Source: Stereocaulon alpinum
Lineage: Eukaryota > Ascomycota > Lecanoromycetes > Lecanorales > Stereocaulaceae
Direction: 5' to 3'
Length of the DNA stretch: 64,000 nt
Assembly (NCBI GenBank): GCA_018257865.1
Contig: JAEUBA010000090.1
Span: 1 to 64,000 of the forward strand
Both the position numbers and the translations under genes were made by a program. Positions 46,822-58,717 of this stretch are shown here, in pieces (position 1 is the first letter of the stretch; the number at the start of each line of letters is the position of its first letter). Below the pieces are notes generated by a model, which worked only from the letters and a program-made list of their open reading frames with translations, did not search any database and had not been told where the DNA came from.

Positions 46822-49535
46822 ATGATCAAATCCCCGATTTCCCCCTCCCACAACGCGCCTTCCTCCACACACCATGACGAAGATTGTCTCACTTTGCCTC
46901 CCCCAGCACACCTCAGCAGCGTCAATCACACCTTCGTTCAATCGCTGACTTTAATGGCAACGATCAAATCGCTTCCTGCCTCACCTGTCATCCCATCTTC
47001 GCTCGACCCAGCTGGCCCCACCCCCAAGCTCTCACTCAAAATTACTTCGAGAAAGCGATCATCCACCACCAAGACCCAGAGAAAGTCTAAGACGGATGCC
47101 ACTCTTGTTGGAAAGCCCAAACAAACCAAGAGCCGCAATGGTGAGTCCTCTGGAAGCAATGTCGTCTTATCTTGGCTTGGAAATTCTTTGTTTGTGCAAC
47201 CGCTTATTCATACCCTAGGATGCAAGAATTGCAAAGAAAAGCGCTTGAAGTGTGACGAAGAAAAGCCATCATGCAAGCAATGTGAGAAGAAGGGTACAAC
47301 TTGCAAAGGATACGAGAAGGTTCTGAAATGGCGCCCTCAAGAGGACTCGTTCAGGAACCATACGGTTCCTGCGAAGCCAAGAAAAAGTAGGCCGCACAAC
47401 GACTATAGCAATAGGGTTTTACTGATTATTCAAGATTCGACTGTACCAAAGCGGTCGCGACCACCTCCTACAAGCCCTTCCTCCACACACACTGCCGAAT
47501 CACCTAATACCAATGGCTACGCACCGTACCCTCCTAGCGATCCTACCCCACAGGAACCCACACTGCCTCTAGATCCTCAGCTGTCGCAGCAGGCGGACCC
47601 TCTTACGGCACACAATGAGTCTTACATGCATTCAGCACAACAGCACGATGGTTACAGGACCCATCAAGGCTTTCTGCTGGAGTCCGAGGACAGCTTCGCC
47701 AGCGCTACTCCCAGTCTGATGAATGAAACTTTTAATGATGACACCACACCTCAATCAACTCGAACCCTGGCTTCTAGTCTTTGGTCTGGCCAGAGTCCCT
47801 GCCTGGCCGAACGCCTACTACCTGGCATCGACTTCCATACTCGCCGTTCCGACCTTATGGACTTTCAGCATATGGAGTCCATTCCGGCTTATCAATCTAA
47901 TGACTTACCGGCATGCGCTCTGCAAAATTCAACATCTTTCTTTGAGAACGACGTGGAAGAGATCATCCGTGAATCAGACGGTAGCGATGGCTTCATAATA
48001 CCTTTATCTCCTACACATTCCGATTCGTCTTCCTCGTCCGGAGGATCCTGGTTTGATAGTTTCACGGCAACATTGATGGGACAACCAAAGTTACATCGGC
48101 ATAGCGAGGAAATGCTTGTCATGCGCTTCGAAACCGAGACTTGCGGAATACTTTCCATTAAGAATGGACCAACAGAAAATCCTTGGAGTACAATGCTCCG
48201 GCCTCTAGCTCAATCAGAACCGGCCCTACATCATGCCATCAGTGCCATGACTGCGTTCCACGCATCAAAAGAAGAGCGTGATTTGAGAATTATTGGCATG
48301 GAGCACATGAACCAAAGTCTGCAGCTGCTCTCTCATAACATTGGTTCCATGCGCCCCGATGCTGCACTGTCTACAACCCTAGTCTTAGCCTTCTGCGAGT
48401 CGTGGGATTTGCTCGTATCCACGGGCATTGCTCATCTGCAGGGAGCCAAGAAACTGATTGTGCAATTATTGAGATACTACCAGCAGGGTACCATGCTGCC
48501 TGAGAACGAGGAGTGCGTAGGCTTCCTTATCAGGACGTGGGTATACATGGACGTTATCGCGCGCCTAACCTCACTCGATTGCGACGACTCGGAAGACTTT
48601 GATATTCTCTATAAACCTATATGCCAAGATACTATTCGACACCAGGGCATTGATCCTCTGATGGGCTGTGCTAGCACAATGTTTCCAATCATCGGTCGAG
48701 TCGGCAACCTAGTACGTAAAGTCCGAAAAACTGCTAGAAATTCGTTCAACGCCATTACGGAGGCCAACATTTTGAAAGCAAAACTCGAGAAGTGGAGACC
48801 TCTGCCTAATTTCGATGAGCCACAGGATAACTCAACAGACGTCGAACAAGCTCTGTGGACCGCAGAGGCCTACCGCTCGGCGACGTTGCTGTACCTTTAC
48901 CAAGCGGTGCCGGGTATCTCACTCGATTCTGTCACGGAGAAGATAGCCGACCTTTCGGTGGAATGTCTGACTAGCTTGGCCAATGTCCCAGTCACCTCTG
49001 GCGCTGTCATTGTTCACATATTTCCGCTGCTCGCAGCGGGCTGCGAGGCTGCCGATCCGGAAACCCGAAGGTTCGTCGAAGATCGGTGGTTAGCGATGAT
49101 GCAACGGATGAAGATTGGTAATCTCGATAAGTGTCTGGAAGCAGTCAAGGAGGTGTGGGAACGCCGCGATTCTCACGAGGCCGAGAAAGAGCGGAACAAA
49201 GCACGCGTCATCGCTTCTAATCTCCGGTCGAGAGATATTCCGACCACTGTCATGAAGAGGAAAATCAGGACCGCTGACGACACAGGTGCTCACGATGTCG
49301 AGGTATCGTCAGGAAATGGCAAGCGCAGAGCTCGTCAAGACTCGACGGATGCTCCTAGGCCAGGACACATGAGGAGGGAATCGACCGTTAAAGAGGAGAA
49401 GCTCGAGTATGACCTGACCGTGCGTGGTAGATGCCATTGGGCTGGCGTAATGAAAGATTGGAAATGGGAGGGTGAGTCATGTCTTATGCGCTTGTGTCAA
49501 ATGTTTGCTGAGCTATTCCAGTGCTTCTTGGATAG
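46822..49535 (+). CDS. Zn(II)2Cys6 fungal transcription factor
   Basis: Proposed exons 46822-47140, 47219-47386, 47435-49471 and 49522-49535 (845 aa). The first two introns (78 and 48 nt) are multiples of three, so the unspliced frame stays open to 49623; splicing is preferred because it gives NGCKNC and a C-terminus WKWEVLLG typical of this family. The binuclear cluster is C108-x2-C-x6-C118-x6-C125-x2-C-x6-C135 with basic residues KEKRLKC; it binds CGG-type DNA sites. The middle homology region includes ALHHAISAMTAFHASKE and ALSTTLVLAFCESWDLLVS, as in the Fungal_trans_2 type. ATG 46954 is an alternative start with weaker context. The regulated pathway cannot be told from the neighbours. Confidence 0.88.
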
Positions 49536-50596
49536 AAGTCCCAATACGACACTGCGAGCTGTGCTCGACGACCTTAACCATCTCATACCATGTCACATAC
49601 TTATGCCTTCACGACTGCTGTGATGTTACTCAGCGACCTTAACGACAAGGAGTACTTTTTGAACAATATGAAGGGTTCTCTGGATTGGGGAGTTTGAATG
49701 CTTTAACAGCGAGGCGCTCGGGCGTTCGGCCATTCGTGGCCACAGTTGGTCATGCTCAGGATGCACGTGGCCAAAGCGTTGGCTGTGATCTGGTTGGAGG
49801 GAGTTGTAGAGGATCTGTTGCTTACCAATTGTCGTTCTTTATACAAGGATAGAGGCTATCTACACTTCATAGAAAAAAGCAAAATCTTAAGATGGAGATG
49901 CTGTCCCTTGCATTGATTTCCCACAACCGAACTGCTATCCATTATAGAGTTTAAACACCAACATCTAGGCTGGCAAAGCTTGAGGGTTTGACATGCCGTT
50001 AATAACAAAAAGCTCCGTTAGGATTCCCAAGGGCGGCGTCTTGGCGTCGTTTATCGATAAGTTTGACCCAAACAGGAAACAATTTCCCTCCTACAACTCT
50101 TCAATTTCACCAACATCTTCCCTGCAAAGCTAACGGTCACACTGTTGTTCTACCGTATTGATAGAAGACGACTTATCTGCAAGTCATCATACGCACTGAT
50201 TAGGGACCCTCGTGTTTACGCCATGCCGTCAGCGCTCAAAAGGCTCAGCCCGTTTCACTCGAAAGATCATGGTAGACTGTTCCTTATGCAGTCAATGGGT
50301 CCATTGCTGCTTGTTGTACCACCTTGAGGCGGCCGTTTAATTTCTCAACACTATCCGGCGTCTCCATATCCTTATCACTGCTTCCACAATGTCATAAACA
50401 AGTGGAAGAAAGAACAGACCATTGCAAGTCACCTCTGCAGCTTAGACCAGTACTGCTTAAGTAAGTCAACAAGTTTCTTCTCCCTTCTTACCAACCTGCA
50501 GTTTCTCAAGTACGGCTGCTTTGCCTCTGTCTGTTCTACTACCAGCATTCTCTGAAACGCGCGCCAACCAACTTTACGTTGAGCAACAAGTTGACA
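49536..50596. other. Upstream region of the cupin gene
   Basis: No gene recognised. Likely contains the 3' end of the Zn2Cys6 transcript and the cupin promoter. Confidence 0.5.
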
Positions 50597-51148
50597 ATGG
50601 GTTCCCTCCTCAGCTCTCTCAAACCTTCCATCTCCACTTCCACCCAGAAACCATCTACATCCACCAAAATGGGATCAACCGGCCCCCTCGTCTTCCAGCA
50701 CTACGCCAACGCGCAGAAAGAGTTCACAAAGACGCTTCCGCTGATTGGAAACGAGAACGCCTTCCTAGCAGACATCTTCTCGTCGTGAGTCTACCTTTTT
50801 ACCAAACTATCTCCGGCTCATTCACAACACTGGCAAGTTCGTAGAGCATGAATAGGGCTGACTGATATTGCGATGTCCAGAGAGAATGGCCCCTCCAACC
50901 CCACCGCCCCGATCTCAGCAGGATTCTACCGCCTCGATCCGGGCACGCCACTCGTCTATACCTATACCTACGATGAGATGAAGATAATCGTGGACGGGGA
51001 TTTTGAGATTAGCGATGAGAGCGGACAGACGGTCAAGGCTGCGAAGGGGGACGTGTTTTTCTTCCCTAAGGGAAGTGTCATTACCTTCAAGACTGAGAAG
51101 GGAGGATTGGGTTTCTTCTGTGGGCAGAGGGGAAAGGACAGTGCGTAG
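50597..51148 (+). CDS. EutQ-like cupin protein
   Basis: Proposed exons 50597-50784 and 50881-51148 (151 aa). The 96-nt intron has GTGAGT, a GCTGACTGAT branch region and GTCCAG, joining IFSS to ENGPSNP in phase. The C-terminal 85 residues form a single-domain cupin of the ethanolamine-utilisation EutQ type: GFYRLDPGTPLVYTYTYDEM, IIVDGDFEISDE, AAKGDVFFFPKGSVITF and GLGFFCGQR. Fungal members are stand-alone, small and of unsettled function; the bacterial relative belongs to ethanolamine utilisation. The first 24 residues are Ser/Thr-rich and may be dispensable, as a second in-frame ATG precedes GSTGPLVF. Confidence 0.85.
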
Positions 51149-52743
51149 GTTAGGGGAGGAGGGTGGATGATGTTGGAATGCAGGGCGTAATGGAGTCGAG
51201 GAATAGCCTTGAGAGGCGGCTTCTGATGGTGTGAGGTATCAAACAGTGTCGTCAACAATGCAATAGTGCGGTTGAACGCTCGTTTTCATTCTACATTCGC
51301 AGAGCGTGAGGTAGTTTTTCAGTGCGTAGATTTTGCACAGAATTGTCTCCCTTGCACACAGCTTCCCCCCGCTCTATGCTGCAATATCGCCAACGGTAAC
51401 GTCGGTTCTTTGAGTACCTTAAAATTGCAATTGGCGGGTCGGTGTGATGCGTGCACTCTAACTCGTTGATCACATTTTCTTCAAATGGATATCATAGCTG
51501 CTGCTGGTGCTTGGCCTACTGAAGCAATCCGGGTGTTTTCCCACCTCATGGTTCGGCTTCTGTGAGTCTCAAAAACGCCGTACTCGTCGATGCCTTACTA
51601 ACTTCTCCTTCGGGGCTTCTGAGGTTAAAAGCTGCCACTTTTGACACATCTGTGGCGTTGTGAGCTGGTGAAGGTGCCACTCGCTTCTGAGAGGATGAGA
51701 ATCTAGCGGCAGAACTTCGGATTAGATCCTACGTCATCTTTCTAACACGTGTGATCTCAGCTACAGCATCAACATTGCCTAATTAGACTCTGCTACACCA
51801 GTCCAATGGATACAGTGAGACTCTTATCTCGGTGGCTGTGCTAGTAGTCTCTGTTGCAATGTTTTACTGGGGACATTCCTGGAGTACCAGTATGAGACGA
51901 AGTCAGTCAGCTGGGGTGAGCTAAAAGATCGGGCAATCAGTGTCACAGCCGTTACTCTGGCAGAAACACGAAGTGGAAAGGATGGAGATGTAGGAGCTAG
52001 AAAGTAGGAACAGGAGATACGGGTGGAAGAGAAGACGGGAAGAGATCAGAAATGCCGTGAGGAGGGACATCACACTTGTTTGCCAAACAAGACCGGTGGA
52101 AACCGCTACCATGCATGATACGAGAAGAGAACACGGTGCGAGAAGCTATAGTCTATCATCTCATGCCAACGACTGCTTTGCATTGTCCTGAAATATGAAC
52201 TTCTCTGGGTACAGAGCCTAAAGCATTTATCACGTCGGATCAATGGTCTGCGTGATGCCATGGTACGTCAGAGTGGAATGGCTAACAGTTTCATCTAGTC
52301 ACCATGATATTATTCACATCTGCACGCTTAAGCAGCCAAAAATATACTGCATCCACATCTCGCAATCTTAAGCTGTGGCACAGGTTCCTACCTTGTGGTA
52401 TGCTCACCGGGTCAAAGATCTCCTGTACAAGATTTCCAATGCAGCATCGAAGAACGTTTCAGGAGTTGGGGAGGCGCCGCACCCTTTGTCGCGTCATGAC
52501 CTGACGTTGCTGGAATTGTTGCCACCGAAGGTAAGCGAGCCAGTAGGCCCTTAACAAGCCTTGCATGCAGGAGGGAATAAACTTTAATGAAGATGTGAAG
52601 ATATGAAACGGAGATTATTGCTTTGTGCAATTACTTGTACTCCATTTCCTCAGGACAGCTAAGATGTTGACAAATGCTGAACATCTGCAATCGTTCGGCA
52701 AGCATCTCCTTGTAACCCTCAGTCATGTTTTGGAAGTCATTGA
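51149..52743. other. Gene-free interval
   Basis: 1.6 kb in which I see no gene, RNA or repeat that can be supported. Confidence 0.55.
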
Positions 52744-53337
52744 TTGATTTCTATAGCTTACTCGCAATCCTATCTACTTGCTTTCTTACATCGATCGTTG
52801 GTGGTGAGTATTTATCGGACCGCGACCCTCATCACTTTCAGCAGCCTGATACATAGGATAGCAGTCAAACTACCTCCTTCCACGAATTCGACGCTCAAGT
52901 CGTGGTCCAGCTCCTCACCGAAGGCCCCAACAGAAATTTACACGTCCACAGCAAAACCGTCGTCAGACTCGGCTCTGGCAGGAAGCCTTGGCAAGTCTAC
53001 ACAGATCGCTATCGGCGTTGTCATTCCAGTAGTAGTTGTTACCCTTGTCTTGAACGGCGGATGGTACCTCGTGTTCCGGAAACGACGTCGACCAACGACA
53101 GATGTGAACATCAAGGGAGGTATGGCGCCAAGGGCGCCCCTGCCGTTTGTGCAGGAGAAGGCTGGGTCGGGAGTAAATGAGATTTACGAGTTAGAAGCCG
53201 AAAGAAAGAAGAGTGTGCTGAATTCGTGGAGAGGAAGTCACGCGGCAAGTGATATCAGGGAAATTTTCGAGCTGCCAGCTGAAGCACATACGTCAGGCTC
53301 TTTCGTGGCAATATGTGAGCAGAAAAGCGGAGTATAG
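52744..53337 (+). CDS. Single-pass membrane protein, Ser/Thr-rich ectodomain (5' end unresolved)
   Basis: The frame is open from 52744 but has no ATG before the membrane segment, so the true 5' exon is missing or decayed; a GTGAGT (about 52810) to ATACATAG (about 52858) intron is possible. The readable part has a Ser/Thr/Pro-rich stretch, one transmembrane helix (IAIGVVIPVVVVTLVLNGGW), a stop-transfer FRKRRR and a cytoplasmic tail with LPFVQEKAG, then YELEAERKK and IFELPAE. This is the layout of fungal wall-sensor-like or mucin-like proteins of unknown role. The PFVxEK tail motif is shared with the gene at 53929, suggesting local duplication. Confidence 0.5.
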   Translation: MISIAYSQSYLLAFLHRSLVVSIYRTATLITFSSLIHRIAVKLPPSTNSTLKSWSSSSPKAPTEIYTSTAKPSSDSALAGSLGKSTQIAIGVVIPVVVVTLVLNGGWYLVFRKRRRPTTDVNIKGGMAPRAPLPFVQEKAGSGVNEIYELEAERKKSVLNSWRGSHAASDIREIFELPAEAHTSGSFVAICEQKSGV

Positions 53338-53928
53338 TGTAAGGAGCATCGAGGATGATCAGATACCCCGACAGTACAAACAGTGTCAGAGGCGCACTGG
53401 ACTCCAGGCTTTCAGCCTCTGCGTCATAGACTTAGAGCCGAATCAATTGATTGACAATCAAGCTGCGTTAAAAGTTGCACGATGCTGATGCTATCCCAGA
53501 AGAGCGTCATCTATAGGATTTCGAGAAGTACGAAGTTGCGGATTGAGAGTTCAATTTGGTTGAGAGATGCAACCAGCTGCAGGTTTCGAAATACTTGTTA
53601 CAAGATAGACGAGCCACTCGACTCCCTCCACTGACACTGCCACTAAAAGCCTTCCAGAGTGCAACCCTGAAGACTTGAGGCGAGGTGCAGATGTCAGACC
53701 CTACAGTCAGTTCAGGGAATCTTAAAATATTTACTCTTCGGTGCTAAATTTTCTACATTATCTCCCAGTATCAATCAATTTATCTTCCACGACTCGCCGT
53801 CAACTCGAATTTGGCGCGTACAATTGGGATATCGACTTATACTCAACCAGTGAAATTCGAGAGTCTTTTACTAATTGATTAGAAAGGACCTGCGGCACCA
53901 CCCCACAACGGCTACCAACCAACTACAC
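53338..53928. other. Gap between the two membrane-protein genes
   Basis: 591 bp; presumably the promoter of the gene at 53929. Nothing else recognised. Confidence 0.5.
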
Positions 53929-54614
53929 ATGTCTGACTTAGTCCAATGTACTGGATGCAACATTAACGCGGATTTGTTTGCGTCCGTTTCGGCGACGCCT
54001 AATATATCATATGGCATGGAAGATGAGCCAAATTCTACGTGAGTGCAATTTCTTTCGCCTTCCCAATTTCCATGGCTAATCTTTGATAGTCCCTAAGCCA
54101 ACATACTATCAACGGAAGCATATCTGGCTTTCACGCGATCTTGATGACTACTACCACTGCCGATGACGGAACACGTTTGACGCTTCTCGGAGGGGTACAA
54201 ACATTGTATACACCATCGACTGTAACCACGGTAGCCACGGTTAAGCTCACAACGATCGTAGAGTTACCTCAGATGCAAACCGCTTATGCAAACTGGATTC
54301 CCGAGATCCATTTCGAGCAATGTACCACAACCACGTGCTCAAGCCTCTTATTACAAGCGTTTGCTCTAATCTCACCAGCCGCTACGAGCGCTTCTGTATC
54401 TTCGAGCGCGGTATGCTCGCAGCAGAACGCCAAATCTTGGGAAGCTATCATCTTTCTTGCCGCCGTAGTACCAATACTCTTGCTCTCAATCCCTGTGCTC
54501 ACTTATGTATCATACCACCAACGTCGTAAGAGAATGCAAAGGCAAGCGGAGTCGAAAGATCAGACAAGTGAGCCGTTAGGAGAGCTACCATTCGTCGGCG
54601 AAAAGCCTGGATGA
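53929..54614 (+). CDS. Single-pass membrane protein ending at an in-frame TGA
   Basis: Proposed exons 53929-54038 and 54098-54614 (208 aa) with a 59-nt GTGAGT..CTAAG intron; an earlier TAG acceptor would run into a stop. The start MSDLVQCTGCNINADLF lacks a signal peptide. A Thr/Ser-rich region leads to one membrane helix (IIFLAAVVPILLLSIPVLTY) and a basic stop-transfer (HQRRKRMQR). The tail reads LPFVGEKPG then TGA at 54612-54614. The same frame continues open to 54977 with EAGERLRHELEETELRYKMD, a charged tail resembling the one in the gene at 56586. It is therefore either recently truncated, subject to readthrough, or affected by an error. Function unknown. Confidence 0.62.
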
Positions 54615-54977
54615 GAAGCAGGAGAACGGCTCAGGCATGAACTAGAGGAGACAGAACTGAGATATAAGATGGACGGCGACAATGTTAGACGCGAGATTGA
54701 AGGCCACGGCGGTCGACTCGAGATGCGAGTAAAGGGAGATGCGTTGCCTTCTCCTCGGCTTAGGCAAGAGTTAAGAGGTGAGGAGCATGCAAAAAGACTT
54801 GAGGTATCGGAACAGCCAAAGAACGCAATGATTACGATTAATCGAGGTAAGGTCATGGAAACGACGAGCCCATCCCCAAGAATCATCTGGTTTTTCGCTG
54901 CTGGACTGAGCGTTCTTTATGATTGGAGATGTTTCATGAGACATCTTCAAGCTCGGCATGGAACATCCACGTCATAG
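54615..54977 (+). pseudogene. Post-stop extension of the 53929 membrane protein
   Basis: 121 in-frame codons after the TGA, opening with the charged RHELEETELRYKMDGDNVRR stretch and later LRQELRGEEHAKRLEV. This looks like a genuine cytoplasmic tail separated from its gene by a single nonsense codon. The last 35 or so codons look less protein-like and may be untranslated. Confidence 0.45.
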
Positions 54978-56585
54978 CTCGCAAGGTGAGTCATGAGTGC
55001 CTTATGACGCTTTCAGTACTCGATGCTATTCAGTGAACGGCCAAGACACGAGGGTTCTAGAAAGGGACCTGGAAATAGAGGGTTACAGTGTTTGAGATAT
55101 CGGCAACAGGAGCTGGAAAAGTGTCTGTTTGGCCCACAGTGGATCTGGAGCAAGCTAAGCTGATTCAATATACCATGTAGCCGTGCTCGATGTACAAACG
55201 CTTGAGTGGAGAACGGATTTCGATTCGCTATGGTCCTGAATCGGCCACTCAATTCCAAGTTGCGGTCCCTGCAGGAAAGGCACAAATTGAGCGGCGAAGA
55301 GTTTTCGAGAGCTCTCGACGGGCCACCAGAGTGGCAAGGGGGGCAAGAGGTGCATGCAAGTCGAGTGACAAGACCTCGATGGGCTCTTCGGTTGAATGCG
55401 CGCATTTGCTTGCAATGTCCATAAGGCTGGAATAGGAGACATATCTTTGACGAAAGATTTGCTCTATTGATCTGTATCTCCAGAATATTGCGGAAGGGTT
55501 CCATATGGCGCGTCCCCGTAAGGTGCTGCTCAAACGCGTCCAAGTGTCGTACACCCTTCAGCCCTTTGGAGCAGATCTCTTTTGCGTTTTGGGTGATCTG
55601 ACGATTGTCCTCTCCAAAGCTTGTAAATGAGGGTCCCGATGCCAGAAGAATGTCGGTCTTCGCGGCAATAACGGCATTACGGTTTGCACCCACGACCGTT
55701 CTTTATTTAGGATTGACCTCTCCTCCCCCTTGCGGCTGGGCATCCAACAATGCATATAACATATATGCAGCCCTGAGGTAGCTGTACAAGCGGTCCAAGC
55801 AAGTTCGATCCCAGCACATGTTCGTGGGGAAACCTGTCAATCTAAAACGCGGGAGAACCATGCAAGTAGTGGAGTCACTATTTATATTAAAGATTATGCA
55901 AGAGAAGAACCAACAGTTACGTGTCTCTAGGGACCGACAGGTGTCGATGCGCGATGTAATCAAGTGGTAGATCAAGTCTCAGTACAAGTTTAGCCGCCAG
56001 CTTCAATATATTTCTCCGACTTATATATCAGACAAGTCTACAAACTTCCACTGACTTCACAATCTTTCTTCTGGCATGAGCCATGTCATTACGTCTCACG
56101 TTAGCCTGATGTTGCTCCTCAACTTGATATGGGAGACGTGCATAGTGCCGTACATTGCGCTTACTACTTGCAAACCCTCTGCTGATCGCGCTTCCAGCTC
56201 TGGGTGTTTCCATCCACGGCTCCGACCACGAGGGCCCAGTGACGCTAGGCTCGTACCATACGGATGTTCAATGTCCAACGAGCAACTGTAATGGCTGCTC
56301 TGTACATGCAATTTGTGCTACGCAGATAATCAAGATGAGCCCTACACATCCAGAAGGATATCCATGGAATGACCTTGATTTGTTCCGACAGCTTATCGAT
56401 CTGTCAGAGTCCCGATAGTATCCTCAGTAGCGCCTAGTGGCTTATCATGACGGCTACATGGACACATTCCTGGCACAAAGTCAAGAATTCACAGTGGTAC
56501 TATCAAGGGGGGACATTTCTGTAGCCTCCATACCGAACCGCCGAATGCAATACCTACGCTGTGAACTGCGTGGAATGTTCCTGGC
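54978..56585. other. Interval with no supportable gene
   Basis: A 226-codon minus-strand open frame (55693-55013) starts at GTG and has no recognised domain. An open frame on + (56155-56418) resembles a signal peptide plus Cys-rich segment but begins with TTG and has a stop just upstream. Neither is called as a gene. Confidence 0.45.
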
Positions 56586-56930
56586 ATGGCTCTGACTGAT
56601 TCCATTCAGGAGATAGTCTCTAATCTTCTCAATGCTGTAAGCACTACATACTGTTCAAATGCAAAGCATCAGGCCATTGCAAACGTAGCAAGGTACCATC
56701 ATATACCGACAGACGTGTCCTCAACTACAGGCTCTCTCGATGCAGGTCTCATCTCACATCTTGCGGTTAGAGACGTTGCCAGCATTGCTTCTCGAACGGC
56801 ACTTACCGTTCATCTGTCGGTCCTAGTCACTCCTTCGCTAGGATCGAAAGCGATAGCGAAAAGGCAGAGGCACGAACTCGAAGCAAGAGACCTGAGGCAC
56901 GAAATGGAACGAGATCTTCTTAGACAGTAA
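56586..56930 (+). pseudogene. Fragment related to the membrane-protein group
   Basis: 114-codon frame from ATG 56586. Its end (KRQRHELEARDLRHEMERD) matches the post-stop tail of the gene at 53929 (RHELEETELRY). The upstream part is Ser/Thr/Ala-rich but has no convincing transmembrane helix or basic stop-transfer, so it looks like a partial or decayed paralog. It may instead be one exon of a longer gene I could not assemble. Confidence 0.4.
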
Positions 56931-58244
56931 GTCAGGCGATCATAAGCACAAAGGAAACAAACATTTATTCAACATGGCACACGAAGCAGGGACGAGAATC
57001 CCTCGGAAGAGCTGCCCTTGAAGCAAAGAAGTGTGAAGCCGAGGTGTGTGAGTAAGGTCAAGATAGGTATTTTAGGGGAAGCATTCTTGCATGTTCTGCA
57101 TCACAAGCATAAGGAGCAATCCACAGCAGCGCGTCATGCACTCCAACGTCTCGGGAGCCTTATGAAACAAATCTCGCTCATCCTAAACATACCAATAAAA
57201 AGCTATCAGTGTTCTCCTTCAGGGAATCTTCAGCTTCTTCGCTTTCGCTGCTTCTGATAGTGCCGATGCATTCTCGTTGCGGATACAGGGGCTTGCAGGA
57301 GGCATACGCCGCGCCCAGAACAATCTACGGTGTTGGGGGTGCATACCGTGTATTCTAAAATGACGCCGGCGCCTCACGTAAGGTTGCAGCGTAGCGCTTG
57401 GCAAGCGGAGTACCTTCCACTTCAACCTCCTGCATCATGAGCCCGGACTATTAATGTATGTGCACAATGGCATATATTCGCCAAACATGGTGCAAATATG
57501 GCACCAGATCTGATAGCCAAGTATTTCAATGTAGATTAGCAAAATAGTTCTGTCCTAACTGACTTCCTTCCCAGACCTCCAAGCCACATCAACACCAAAT
57601 CTAGGTCTCGTGGGCAGTACTGATGAACAGGATCGTGTCCGTGCTTCGTCAGTTTCTTCATTCGGATGCCAACGTTTGAAAGGACTTTATTTTGCAGCAG
57701 AGTGCTATGGGTTGGTTGGTGAGTCTGCTTCAACATCTAGGCCGTGGGAGTTGAGGCTGATGATAGGGTTATGGATAGGATGTCGCAGCCTCGGCTGGTG
57801 GATATTTCTCTGTTGTGCAGTTTTTGAGCCGGATCGTTTCTGGGTAGGCTGGTGCGACTTGAGTCTAGCGTGGGCCTTTTACGCAGAGGAATCATCTTGA
57901 ACGGCGATCCCCGTCGGGTCGTACGACTGCTTGCACCAATGGGGCTTGGCGAGGCAGATGGGAGAGGAGGCAAGTGGCAGAGGAAGGATGAATAGCAACA
58001 TACTCGTAGAAGGATAGCACGAGCGAGTAGGCTAGGAAGAGTGATAGAATACGAAGCAAAAGCGTTGCACTGTAAGATAGAAGAGTTGTGGGTAAGACAA
58101 TGCGAACTTGCAACAACAGAACATCAGATAATGAATTCTCTTGTTCGTCATAGTCTTACACAAACACAGGTAGCCCACCTTTCCCACACAAATCTCTCCC
58201 AACCGCGTTCGCCATTTGGTAAACAGCATTCGCGGATCTTACTC
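56931..58244. other. Gene-free interval
   Basis: No gene recognised. Convergent 3' flanks of the fragment at 56586 and the DUF423-like gene. Confidence 0.5.
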
Positions 58245-58717
58245 TCAAGGTCCGTACCATGCCAACACACCCCATCCCGCCATCAACATAATAACTCCCG
58301 GCGGCGTCAAAGCAGCCCACACACCGAACAATTCCTTTCCTACCTCGTTGTTACTACTAACATCCGGCGCACGAATGACTCTCGTGTAGATAGAGCCCGA
58401 GAAAAACACCATTCCGATCGAGAGAAGGTATATCGCGAGCTCGTTCCGAGGTCCTGGAAGTGTTGAAAGGTACCTAGCGTATGCGAGGGTTTCCTCAGCA
58501 TCCAGTGTAGGCTTTGGGTAAGGGATGATGGTGGAGAGGGTGTGGGAATTGGCGCTTACATCAAGGCTAAAGAATGCACCATCTGATATGTCGCAGCACG
58601 ATTGTAACTCATTATATTTGCGTGCCCTTTCTTGAGGTTGGTGTGCGCACCGTATGCGTTTATGAGGACGCAGCTTGCGGTGGAGATGGCTCCAAACTGG
58701 AAGAGTGAAACACCCAT
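58245..58717 (-). CDS. DUF423/TMEM256-like small membrane protein
   Basis: Proposed exons 58717-58560 and 58473-58245 (128 aa) with an 86-nt GTAAGC..CGCTAG intron. The N-terminal exon encodes a hydrophobic helix and family signature (GVSLFQFGAISTASCVLINA, then YGAH), and YQMVHSLAL; the second has IYLLSIGMVFFSGSIYTRVI and TPPGVIMLMAGWGVLAWYG. Three or four membrane helices and the spacing YGAH...YQMVH...FSGS...TPxG fit DUF423, a widespread family of unknown function (TMEM256 in animals). The first ATG is at 58717. The frame is open 23 codons further upstream (NPQTSSSSIYALSEKVQAYQ), to a TAG that could be a splice acceptor, but no upstream ATG exon was found. Confidence 0.78.

Noticed and set aside
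55013..55693. 226-codon open frame on the minus strand
   Set aside because: Starts at GTG, has no recognised domain and an atypical Cys/Ser/Arg composition; likely chance, though its length is borderline.
56155..56418. Apparent secreted Cys-rich peptide
   Set aside because: Begins at TTG, with a stop three codons upstream, and no splice joining it to an ATG was found.
58041..58466. 141-codon + strand open frame
   Set aside because: Antisense shadow of the DUF423-like second exon.
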